The position numbers were made by a program, and so were the translations under genes. The notes under the pieces are model-generated. The model made no database searches. It was not told the origin of the DNA and saw only the letters and a program-made list of their open reading frames with translations. DNA of 64,000 nt from Acidobacteriota bacterium (lineage in GTDB: Bacteria > Acidobacteriota > Terriglobia > Bryobacterales > UBA6623). Position 1 is the stretch's first letter. Every line of letters starts with the position of its first letter. Of the stretch, positions 51,735 to 59,988 are shown piece by piece. The stretch spans positions 620,001-684,000 of the forward strand of contig WGMB01000003.1 of the NCBI GenBank assembly GCA_016125275.1. The letters run 5' to 3'.

Positions 51735-52118
51735 CCTCACCAAACGCCCTGCCGAGCGGCTTTCGCGGGACCCCTCGGCGACTCGAGCCTACTCCCCGCC
51801 ATAGGCATTCTATGAAATCTCACATCCGCGACCGCCGCCCCGCTTCCACTCGGCCCGCCTCCCCCGGCCCGCTCCGTGGCGTCTTCATTGTCTTTTCGGT
51901 TACACCCCTAGAATCAACGTGTTTTCAGGCCTCTCACGCAGAATCCCTAATCCGTCCGGACTTTCGGCTCTACATCGCCAGTTGCATTCCGTGAAATCAC
52001 GTGCTAAGACATACAAGGCTTGTGAGATAGACGATCTACGCTCGGTCACCGGAACAGCCCAAGGAGGCTCCAAGATTCCGGATACCGCGCCTAGACCGCC
52101 TGAGCCGCGATAAGGATT

Positions 52119-52194
52119 CGGCGACCCAAGTTCAAGGGGTTCCATGCCGGCGCAAGGGGTCGCGCCGGCCGTTCGAGGGAGCCCGTGGTCGCCG
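52119..52194 (+). promoter_or_regulatory. Structured 5' leader element upstream of the TonB receptor
   Basis: CGGCGACC (52119-52126) pairs with GGTCGCCG (52187-52194), enclosing a GCCGGCGC/GCGCCGGC hairpin (52146-52169). Confidence 0.4.
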
Positions 52195-52237
52195 GAGTGA
52201 GGACAACGTTTGATCCAGGGAGTTAGGAGATCGCGAT

Positions 52238-55200
52238 ATGAAGCGTGCTCACGCACTCGCCGTCGCGTTTGCTCTGTTGCTGGCCACGGCGCCGGTCGCA
52301 GCGCAGACCTTCGGCGAAATCTCGGGGACCGTCTCGGACCCGTCCGGCGCAGTCATCGCCGGAGCCAAAGTCACCATTACCAACACCGCCACCAACGTGG
52401 CTCGTGAGGTCGAAACCAACGTACAGGGCCTCTACTCGGTGCCCTTCCTCAACCCGGGCGTCTACGACCTGCAAGCCGAGCTCGAAGGCTTCAAGACGGC
52501 CACCGTCAGCAACCGCGTCGTCGAGGTCGGCGACGTCCAGCAGGTCAACTTCGTCATGGAGATCGGCGCCGTCAGCGAGGTCATCGAAGTCCAAGCCGGA
52601 GCCCAGATGCTCCAAACCTCGGACTCTTCGCTCGGCACCGTCATCGATCAGCAGCGCATCGTCGAGCTGCCCATCAACGGCCGTAACTACCTCAACCTCG
52701 TCAAGCTGTCGACCAACGTCTCGGCGGAAATGCCCGCCGGCGGCCAGGCCAATTCCCGCCAGGGCGGCCAACGCGCCAACCAGGCCATCTCCGTCGCCGG
52801 CATGCGCCAGCAGTACAACCGCTTCACCCTCGACGGCGTGGAGAACACCGACCCGAACTTCAACACCTTCGTCGTCCGTCCCTCGGTCGACGCCTTGCAG
52901 GAGTTCAAGGTCCAAACCGGCGTCTACTCCGCCCAGTTCGGCAAAGCCGCCTCACAGATCAACGTCACCACCAAAGCCGGCGGCAACCAGTTCCACGGCA
53001 CCCTCTTCGAGTTCCTGCGCAACGACAAAGTGCAGGCCCGCCCCTGGAACTTCCCGCGCCAGGCCGACGGATCGGAAAGCCCCAAGCAGCCCTTCCGCCG
53101 CAACCAGTTCGGCTTCACCGCCACCGGCCCCATCATCAAGAACAAGCTGTTCTTCATGGCCAACTACGAGGGCTATCGCGAGCGCGTCCAGAGCGTTCGC
53201 CGCGCCACCGTGGCCGACGACGCCATTCGCAACGGCGACTTCTCCAACAGCGGCGCCGTCACCATCTATGACCCGGACACCATCCGGACCGCCGCCGACG
53301 GCTCGCTGACCGCCGATCCCTTCCCGAACCAGACCATCCCGACGGCTCGCTTCAAGCAGCCCTTCGTCAAGATGCTCGAGTTCCTGCCTTCGCCCAATGT
53401 GGCCGGAGCCGTGGCCGGCGTCGCGCCGTTCAACTACGCCCGCAACTCGCCGAGCCCGTTCGACTGGGACCAGTTCACCAGCCGCATCGACTTCAGCCAG
53501 AGCGCCAACTCCCAGTGGTTCGGCCGCTACTCCTGGGGCGCTGAAAACCTCGCCTCCGGCGGAACCTTCCCCATCAACGACGAGCGCATCGAAACCCGCG
53601 TCGACCAGTTCATGCTCTCGAACATCTGGACCCTCTCGGCCAGCGTCGTCAACGAGCTGCGCTTGGGCGCCAACATCTTTGACAATTCCAAGCTCACCAA
53701 GTTCAACGGCATTCGCGACGTCACTTCCGAGCTCGGCATCCCGGGCCTCATCTCGCCCATCGAAGCCGCTTGGGGCACCCCGCAGGTCGGCCAGGCCGGC
53801 AACGCCATCATCAACGGCTGGGGCGAGGCCACCGGCGGCCCCTTCATCAACCACAACCGCACCTACCAGATCATGGACAACCTGAGCTGGGTTCGCGGCG
53901 ACCATACCTTCAAGTTCGGCGGCGAGATCGGCTCGGTCCGCTTCAACCAAATCGGCAACCAGTTCCCGCGCGGCCTGCTGCAGTTCAACTCCCGCGCCAC
54001 CGCTCTGCCGGGCCAGATCAGCAGCACCGGCGACGCCTTCGCCTCCGGCCTGCTCGGCTGGATGGACGAAGCCACCCGCTCGCTCGGCATCGCCAACGTC
54101 CAGTTCCGCCAGACCTACGCGCACTTCTACGCCGAGGACACCTGGAAGATCAACAACCGCCTGACCATGAACATCGGCATGCGCTACGAGTACACGCCGC
54201 CGTTCAAGGACCGCTACCGCGGCATCATGAACGTACAAATGTTCTGCCCCGGCGTCGACAACACCGGCATCGACGAGAGCTGCCAAACTCCCGTCCTGGT
54301 CCGCCCCGGCTCGGGCGACTTCAACGAAGGCCTCTCGGTGCACATGGCTGACAACGTCCCCACCGCCACCGGCGACGACGTCCTGTTCAACCACGCCACC
54401 GTCCGCAAGGACACCAACGACTTCGGCCCCCGCCTCGGTCTGTCCTACCAGCCCGACCAGAAGACCACCATCCGCACCGGCTTCGGCGTCTACTACTCGC
54501 AAGACACCGGCAACCCGGTCTTCGACATGGGCCGCAACTTCGGCTTCCGCCAGTCGGCGCGCGGTCTCGAGACCGTTCCGACCGTCAACCTCGACTCGCC
54601 CTGGTCCACCGCGGCCGGCGGCGGCGGCGCCCAGTGCTCCAACTGGAGCGGTCCCTGCGTCAACGGCCTCTACACCTTCGCCAACGACGCCCGGCGCCGC
54701 ACGCCCTACATCATGCAGTACCTGCTCAACGTGCAGCGGCAAATTACTGACACGATGATGCTCGAGGTCGGCTACTCCGGTAACCAGGGCCGCAAGCTGC
54801 AGCGCATGTACGGCTTCAATACGCCTCTGCAACGGGCCGATCCCACCGATCTGTCCTCCACTGACCAGCGGCGCCCCTGGGGCGGCAACATCTACGGCCG
54901 CATCCAGACCATCGCCAACGTCTCCACGTCGTCCTACAACGCCATGGCCATCAAGCTGCGCCAGCGGCACAAGAGCGGCCTCACCTACCTGTTCGGCTAC
55001 ACCTTCTCCAAGGCCATCGACTCAGGCTCGGGCATCCGCACCAACGGCGGCGACAACCTCTTCCCCGCCTCCAGCTACGACCTGAGCTGGGAACGCGGCC
55101 TGTCGCAATTCAACACCAAGCACCGCATGACCTTGTCGTTGCTCTATGACCTCCCGCTCAAGTTCGAGCACCGCGTGCTCGAAGCCATCGCGGGCGGCTG

Positions 55201-55687
55201 GCAGGTCGGCTCCATCCTCACGCTGTCGACCGGCACGCCCTTCAACGGCGGCAACTGCGGCGACATCGACTCCAACGCCCAAGGCAACCGCGGCGACGCC
55301 ACCGGCATCAGCCCGTTCCTCGACAACCCCACGCCGCAGGAATTCTTCGCCCGCGACCCCACCGACGGACGCGGTCCGGCGGCGATCGCCTGCGACGTGC
55401 CCGTCACCATCAACGGCCAGGTCTACAACGAGCTGGCCGCGCGGCAGGGCAACATCAACCGCAACATGTACACCGGCCCGGGCTTCAAAAACCTGGACTT
55501 CTCGATGATGAAGAACTTCCGCTTCACCGAGAGCTACAACCTGCAGTTCCGCTTCGAATCGTTCAACTTCGCGAACCACCCGAACTGGAACAACCCGAAC
55601 ACCGGCGTCACGTCGCTCAACTACGGCGTCATCACCAGCGCCCGGTCCATGCGAACCAACCAGTTCGCGCTCAAGTTCATGTTCTGA
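52238..55687 (+). CDS. TonB-dependent receptor-like outer membrane protein with carboxypeptidase-regulatory-like N-terminal domain
   Basis: Signal peptide; GEISGTVSDPSGAVIAGAKVTITNTATN; plug-like LPINGRNYLNLV; long beta-strand-rich barrel ending in FALKFMF. Confidence 0.94.
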   Translation: MKRAHALAVAFALLLATAPVAAQTFGEISGTVSDPSGAVIAGAKVTITNTATNVAREVETNVQGLYSVPFLNPGVYDLQAELEGFKTATVSNRVVEVGDVQQVNFVMEIGAVSEVIEVQAGAQMLQTSDSSLGTVIDQQRIVELPINGRNYLNLVKLSTNVSAEMPAGGQANSRQGGQRANQAISVAGMRQQYNRFTLDGVENTDPNFNTFVVRPSVDALQEFKVQTGVYSAQFGKAASQINVTTKAGGNQFHGTLFEFLRNDKVQARPWNFPRQADGSESPKQPFRRNQFGFTATGPIIKNKLFFMANYEGYRERVQSVRRATVADDAIRNGDFSNSGAVTIYDPDTIRTAADGSLTADPFPNQTIPTARFKQPFVKMLEFLPSPNVAGAVAGVAPFNYARNSPSPFDWDQFTSRIDFSQSANSQWFGRYSWGAENLASGGTFPINDERIETRVDQFMLSNIWTLSASVVNELRLGANIFDNSKLTKFNGIRDVTSELGIPGLISPIEAAWGTPQVGQAGNAIINGWGEATGGPFINHNRTYQIMDNLSWVRGDHTFKFGGEIGSVRFNQIGNQFPRGLLQFNSRATALPGQISSTGDAFASGLLGWMDEATRSLGIANVQFRQTYAHFYAEDTWKINNRLTMNIGMRYEYTPPFKDRYRGIMNVQMFCPGVDNTGIDESCQTPVLVRPGSGDFNEGLSVHMADNVPTATGDDVLFNHATVRKDTNDFGPRLGLSYQPDQKTTIRTGFGVYYSQDTGNPVFDMGRNFGFRQSARGLETVPTVNLDSPWSTAAGGGGAQCSNWSGPCVNGLYTFANDARRRTPYIMQYLLNVQRQITDTMMLEVGYSGNQGRKLQRMYGFNTPLQRADPTDLSSTDQRRPWGGNIYGRIQTIANVSTSSYNAMAIKLRQRHKSGLTYLFGYTFSKAIDSGSGIRTNGGDNLFPASSYDLSWERGLSQFNTKHRMTLSLLYDLPLKFEHRVLEAIAGGWQVGSILTLSTGTPFNGGNCGDIDSNAQGNRGDATGISPFLDNPTPQEFFARDPTDGRGPAAIACDVPVTINGQVYNELAARQGNINRNMYTGPGFKNLDFSMMKNFRFTESYNLQFRFESFNFANHPNWNNPNTGVTSLNYGVITSARSMRTNQFALKFMF

Positions 55688-55709
55688 CCAAGAACAGCAA
55701 CTGACAACC

Positions 55710-55746
55710 AGGCCGGCCGACCTCACCCGAGGCGGCCGGCCTTTTT
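55710..55746 (+). terminator. Rho-independent terminator of the TonB receptor gene
   Basis: AGGCCGGCCG-a-CCTC-accc-GAGG-CGGCCGGCCT followed by TTTT. Confidence 0.93.
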
Positions 55747-55896
55747 GTCACGTTGCGCCGCAAAGGACGGCCGGTCAACCGAAGCGCGTCTACCGGCTCT
55801 AACGCGCCGAAGAGCAGAGCCTGCGCGCAAACGACTACGCCACCGCGCGCCGCCCGCGGGGCGCGGAGCCTGCCGGATGGAAACGAGCGGAAGTTC

Positions 55897-56424
55897 CTAT
55901 TGAGATTCACGCATCGTTACTCTGAGAGGCTCACTCGCGACCGTTTTCTCATCTTCCGGCAATACCAATAGATTTTGCACTCCGCTGGAGACCGACGCGA
56001 CGGCGCCATGGTGGCGGATCGACCCGCCGCCGCCCTCAGGCTTCGCAGTGATTTGGAACTCTGCCAGTTGGAGCCGGTCGCTGGACGTGACGCGAACCAA
56101 CTGCACACCAGACGAGGGATCATAGTCCAAGTTCGAGCCGTCAGATGCAATACCACCGGAGTCAAGGTGGAATCCCCCGTGCTCGTTGAGTTTGATGCCG
56201 ATAGTCTGCCCTGATAGTCTGTCCGAAACAGCGAACACTACGGTGGCAACCGTCTTCGCAGCCTCGGCGTCGCCAGTTCTCGATATCTCATTCGGGGTAT
56301 AGAATACGCCCAATATTCGAATAGAATCTGGCTCGTCCGTCTGGGAGTGAGCCGATCTCGGCCAAAGCAAAATGAGACCAAACAGTACGGGGCATAGAAC
56401 CGCTGCCTGAACCCCTATTCGCAT
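55897..56424 (-). CDS. Small exported hypothetical protein
   Basis: MRIGVQAAVLCPVLFGLILLWPRSAHSQ signal; lower-GC, non-repetitive ORF. Confidence 0.6.
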   Translation of the reverse strand: MRIGVQAAVLCPVLFGLILLWPRSAHSQTDEPDSIRILGVFYTPNEISRTGDAEAAKTVATVVFAVSDRLSGQTIGIKLNEHGGFHLDSGGIASDGSNLDYDPSSGVQLVRVTSSDRLQLAEFQITAKPEGGGGSIRHHGAVASVSSGVQNLLVLPEDEKTVASEPLRVTMRESQ

Positions 56425-56499
56425 GGCCCGCACGCAAGCCTCCCGCCTCTCGTTTCCCCTACCTCCGAGGAGCTTCGCCTCAATCCACGCCCCCCGCCC

Positions 56500-56580
56500 A
56501 ATCATCCCCATACCCATCATCAAAAATCTCCTCGATCCGCAGCCCAAGAACCCGCGCCGCCCGAAACGCCAGCGGCAAGC
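56500..56580 (-). pseudogene. 5'-truncated duplicate of the HTH regulator gene at 58966-59190
   Basis: 79/81 identity to 58989-59069 by eye; same-frame translation LPLAFRAARVLGLRIEEIFDDGYGDDWAGGVD* matches the intact protein's C-terminus LPLAFRAARVFGLRIEEIFDDGYGDDSAGGEGA*. Confidence 0.9.
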
Positions 56581-56581
56581 G

Positions 56582-56665
56582 GACAACCAGGCCGGCCGAC
56601 CTTACCCGAGGCTGCCCAGCCTATACCTAAGGGCGCCCCAGCGAAGGAGGGCCTACCAATCGAGC
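56582..56665 (+). repeat. Diverged copy of the TonB receptor 3' flank/terminator (55703-55790)
   Basis: gacaaccaggccggccgacct[c/t]acccgaggc shared; weaker similarity continues. Confidence 0.65.
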
Positions 56666-56684
56666 CCCCTACGATCACTCGGCG

Positions 56685-57623
56685 CTACTTCACCGGCGCC
56701 AGAGCCAGACTCACGGCTCGATGCACCCTCTCCTCGAGGCCGTTAGCGGGCTTGATGCGAACCGTCAGCACGGCCGTTTGGGACTCCGCGGTCGCCAACT
56801 GCTCCAGGGCATGGAGCAATTCGCGAACGTAATCGGACTCCGCCGTCAAGCCGCCCAGGTCAACCATCTTCTGAACGCCCAGGCGCCAATCCGAGGCAAT
56901 CCACCGCGGCGCGCTTTCGGGACCAAATTTCGGCCCGATGGTCAGGACGACGGACTGCTCGTTCTCCGGCTTCTGCAGCGTCGCAAGCTCATCGTGCACC
57001 GCGGAAGGCATCTCGAAAGGAACCTCGATGCCCTTTCCCGCCGACACATAGGCCGTCGTCCACCCCGGCCGAAACGCCGAATCAACGACGAACTCCGCCA
57101 GCGCCTGGCCTGGCTCAATAGGATGCTCCTCGAGCGTCGTCGTCCAGCGAGCGAACTTGCCGAGCGTACCGTCCGAAATCGCGGCTTGCGACGCGATTCG
57201 CGCGTTGGTCGCCAGAGAGGCCGGCGAGGTGAATCGCCAAAGTGGATGGGACAGCGTGCTGGAATCATCCTCGCCCGGAACGACCAGCGCCCAACTCCAG
57301 ATCGCCCGCCGCGCATGAGAACCATTGGACAACGCGTACGAGTAGCGATAGGGCAACTCTTCCGGCCGTTTGATCACATCCCAAGACACAGCCGGTTCTC
57401 CCAAGTTCAGCAACTCGATCGGAACCTCGATGACTTCCGTCGAGGTCGAGTCGCCGGAAAGCATAGCCTTCGGAAACCGAACAAAATACTCCTCGGGGTT
57501 GCCTTTGGTGCAAATGTAGCGCAGCCCGAGCGACGATTCGGCCCCCCCGCCACAGGGTCGAGCCTGAGCGTTCAGCGCAAGTGCGACGGCGAAAACACAC
57601 ATCACAACCCTGGGCTTCTGCAT
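56685..57623 (-). CDS. Exported hypothetical protein
   Basis: MQKPRVVMCVFAVALALNAQA signal; 312 aa; no family recognised. Confidence 0.65.
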   Translation of the reverse strand: MQKPRVVMCVFAVALALNAQARPCGGGAESSLGLRYICTKGNPEEYFVRFPKAMLSGDSTSTEVIEVPIELLNLGEPAVSWDVIKRPEELPYRYSYALSNGSHARRAIWSWALVVPGEDDSSTLSHPLWRFTSPASLATNARIASQAAISDGTLGKFARWTTTLEEHPIEPGQALAEFVVDSAFRPGWTTAYVSAGKGIEVPFEMPSAVHDELATLQKPENEQSVVLTIGPKFGPESAPRWIASDWRLGVQKMVDLGGLTAESDYVRELLHALEQLATAESQTAVLTVRIKPANGLEERVHRAVSLALAPVK

Positions 57624-57788
57624 GGCATTCTCTCTTCCTGCGACTCGTTCTTACAATCCGCAACAGACGCACTGCTCGGCTCCTTCTATCGTAAGTGCGA
57701 GGCCAGCCAGGAGAGTTCAACATTCGAAGCAGGCTTTGGCGAACCCGTTGACCACATAACGGTTAGGCCCTGCTAAAATCTCCGGCTC

Positions 57789-58943
57789 ATGGCAGATGCT
57801 GAGCATGTCGCCAAGCTCCAAGGAGGTAGGCGGCCCTGGGAACTATGGCGTCGGGAGAATCCAGAGGTCCAACCGAAACTCAGCGAAGCATTCCTCGCCG
57901 CGGCGAACCTCGGAAGAGCAGACCTTCGCGGGGCGGACCTTAGCAGGGCGGACCTTAGCGGGGCGGACCTTCGCGGGGCGGACCTTAGCGATGCATACCT
58001 CAACGGGGCGGACCTCACCAGGGCGAACCTCAGCGAGGCCGACCTCACCAGGACGAACCTCAGCGAGGCGAATCTCCGAGGCGCGGACCTCCGTGCGGCT
58101 GACCTCACCAGGGCTTTCTTCGAAGAGGCGAACCTCAGCGGGGCGGACCTCCGCGGGGTGGACATGGCGTGGACAAATCTCCCATGGGCCGACCTCACCG
58201 GAGCAAACCTAAGCGGGGCGCATCTCAGCGCAGCCAACTTTGTCGGGTCGGACCTCCGAGAAACGCACCTCGGCGGTGCCGTTTTGCATGAATCCGTCTT
58301 CGCCGACACCGACCTCCGGGACGCGCACGGATTGGAGGCATGCCAGCATCTGGGTCCCAGCACGCTCGACTACCGGACCCTGGCCCGCTCCGGCGAGCTC
58401 CCTCTGTCGTTCTTGCGCGGCTGCGGCCTCCCGGATTCGTTCATCGAGTACCTGCCGTCTCTCCTCGGATCGCCCTTCGAGTTTTACTCCTGCTTCATCA
58501 GTTACTCCACCCAGGACCAAGCCTTTGCCGAGCGGCTCCACGCGGACCTACAGGACCACGGAGTGCGTTGCTGGTTCGCGCCGTACGATATCCAAGGTGG
58601 CAAGAAACTCCATGCCCAAATCGAGGAGGCGATCCGCGTCCACGACCGGCTGTTGCTGATCCTCTCCGAGGCCAGCATGGCCAGCGAATGGGTCAAGACC
58701 GAGATTCTGCACGCCCTCCAAAAGGAGCGAACGCAAGGGCGACGAGTCCTGTTTCCAGTTCGGCTCGTCGAGTTCGAAAAGATCCGACTGTGGGGTCTAT
58801 TTGACGCCGATACAGGCAAGGACTTGGCGCGTGAAATCCGCGAATACTTCATCCCAGACTTCAGCAACTGGAAGTCCCACGACTCCTACCAGCAGGCCTT
58901 CGACCGCCTACTGAAGGACCTTCAGGCAGGGAAACCGGAATAG
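57789..58943 (+). CDS. Pentapeptide-repeat protein fused to a C-terminal TIR domain
   Basis: About 14 decads of A(D/N)LxxADLxx (aa ~36-180); TIR EFYSCFISYSTQDQAFAERLHADLQDHGVRCWFAPYDIQGGKKLHAQIEEAIRVHDRLLLILSEASMASEWVKTEI. Confidence 0.93.
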   Translation: MADAEHVAKLQGGRRPWELWRRENPEVQPKLSEAFLAAANLGRADLRGADLSRADLSGADLRGADLSDAYLNGADLTRANLSEADLTRTNLSEANLRGADLRAADLTRAFFEEANLSGADLRGVDMAWTNLPWADLTGANLSGAHLSAANFVGSDLRETHLGGAVLHESVFADTDLRDAHGLEACQHLGPSTLDYRTLARSGELPLSFLRGCGLPDSFIEYLPSLLGSPFEFYSCFISYSTQDQAFAERLHADLQDHGVRCWFAPYDIQGGKKLHAQIEEAIRVHDRLLLILSEASMASEWVKTEILHALQKERTQGRRVLFPVRLVEFEKIRLWGLFDADTGKDLAREIREYFIPDFSNWKSHDSYQQAFDRLLKDLQAGKPE

Positions 58944-58965
58944 CCCCAGCGAGCTCCCAAAGCGC

Positions 58966-59190
58966 CTACGCCCCCTCGCCCCCTGCCGAATCATCCCCAT
59001 ACCCATCATCAAAAATCTCCTCGATCCGCAGCCCAAAAACCCGCGCCGCCCGAAACGCCAACGGCAAGCTCGGGTCGAACTTCCCCGTCTCGATCGCATT
59101 CGCAGTCTGTCGCGACACATCGAGCGCCTCGGCCAACTGCGCCTGCGTCCAGTTCCGCTCAGCCCGCAGCACCTTCAGCCGATTCTTCAT
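58966..59190 (-). CDS. Small XRE/Cro-type HTH regulator (YozG-like)
   Basis: MKNRLKVLRAERNWTQAQLAEALDVSRQTANAIETGKFDPSLPLAFRAARVFGLRIEEIF. Confidence 0.92.
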   Translation of the reverse strand: MKNRLKVLRAERNWTQAQLAEALDVSRQTANAIETGKFDPSLPLAFRAARVFGLRIEEIFDDGYGDDSAGGEGA

Positions 59191-59609
59191 CGGTAGCGTA
59201 CCGAGCCGTACACGAACGCCGCCAGAAACGTCAGCCCCATCAGCCCCACCAGATGCGCAACATCCGGCCGAACAGGCACGACGTGGTACGCATACAGCAC
59301 CGAAAACGGGATCGACGCGACCACCGCCACGCCCACCGTCACCGCCAGGGCATTCAGATACACCCTCTGCTGCAGCTCATCCAGCTCCGCCAGATACCGC
59401 TTGTGGGCCAGAATCAGCCCCACGCCCACCGCCACGTTCAGCCCCACCGCCAGCAGCGTCAGCGGCGACGCCTCTTCCCACAGAAACCGCGGCCCGAACT
59501 TCATCAGCGCGGTTGCGGCAAGCCACGCCCCGGCCCAACCCGCAAGCCGCCCAACAGCCCGGATCATCCGCGCCTCATACCCAGCGCCCTTCGCTCTCAC
59601 GGAGTCCAT
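59187..59609 (-). CDS. Four-TM small membrane protein (DUF2178-like), co-transcribed with the HTH regulator
   Basis: Four hydrophobic segments; ATGA overlap with the HTH gene; SD gagggtg before ATG. Confidence 0.75.
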   Translation of the reverse strand: MDSVRAKGAGYEARMIRAVGRLAGWAGAWLAATALMKFGPRFLWEEASPLTLLAVGLNVAVGVGLILAHKRYLAELDELQQRVYLNALAVTVGVAVVASIPFSVLYAYHVVPVRPDVAHLVGLMGLTFLAAFVYGSVRYR

Positions 59610-59632
59610 AGTGTCACCCTCGGTTGACTTTC

Positions 59633-59697
59633 TGTAAAGCACTCTTGACACTTCACACCCTACGCCCGCCAAGGCCGTCTGTCAAGCACACTTTACA
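59633..59697 (-). promoter_or_regulatory. Promoter flanked by two dyad operators
   Basis: TGTAAAG-N4-CTTGACA (59633-59650) and TGTCAAG-N4-CTTTACA (59680-59697); minus-strand TTGACA-17-TAGGGT between/overlapping them. Confidence 0.6.
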
Positions 59698-59767
59698 GAA
59701 AGATCAATTTCATTGACATCGCACCCGATCGGCCGGGCTTGACACCCCGCGCTACCCTAAAACCAGC

Positions 59768-59789
59768 AGGGCGCCCCGCGGGGCGCCCT
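59768..59789. repeat. Perfect 22-bp palindrome, possible terminator hairpin for the ADOP operon
   Basis: agggcgccccgcggggcgccct; on the minus strand followed by gctggtttta. Confidence 0.6.
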
Positions 59790-59928
59790 TACCTATTCCA
59801 AGGCCAACCCGTGTCAGCCCAACCATCCTCCCCGGCCGGGCGCTGTCGCACCGGCAGCGACGGTCGCCCCTCCGCCGGCGAATTTCAGCGCGCAACCGCT
59901 CCCGAGCCCGCCAAAGCGGCCCGCGGAT

Positions 59929-59968
59929 GGCTCACTTTGGCTCAGTTTGGCTCACTCTGGCTCACTTT
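59929..59968. repeat. Four tandem 10-bp repeats ggctca[c/g]t[t/c]t
   Basis: ggctcacttt ggctcagttt ggctcactct ggctcacttt. Confidence 0.95.
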
Positions 59969-59988
59969 TCGAACAAATTTTCGGCCGC

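Noticed and set aside
52952-54970. 672-aa minus ORF inside the TonB receptor gene
   Set aside because: Antisense shadow ORF; the plus strand has clear receptor motifs.
57773-58363. 196-aa minus ORF rich in RSAPLRF repeats
   Set aside because: Antisense translation of the pentapeptide DNA repeats.
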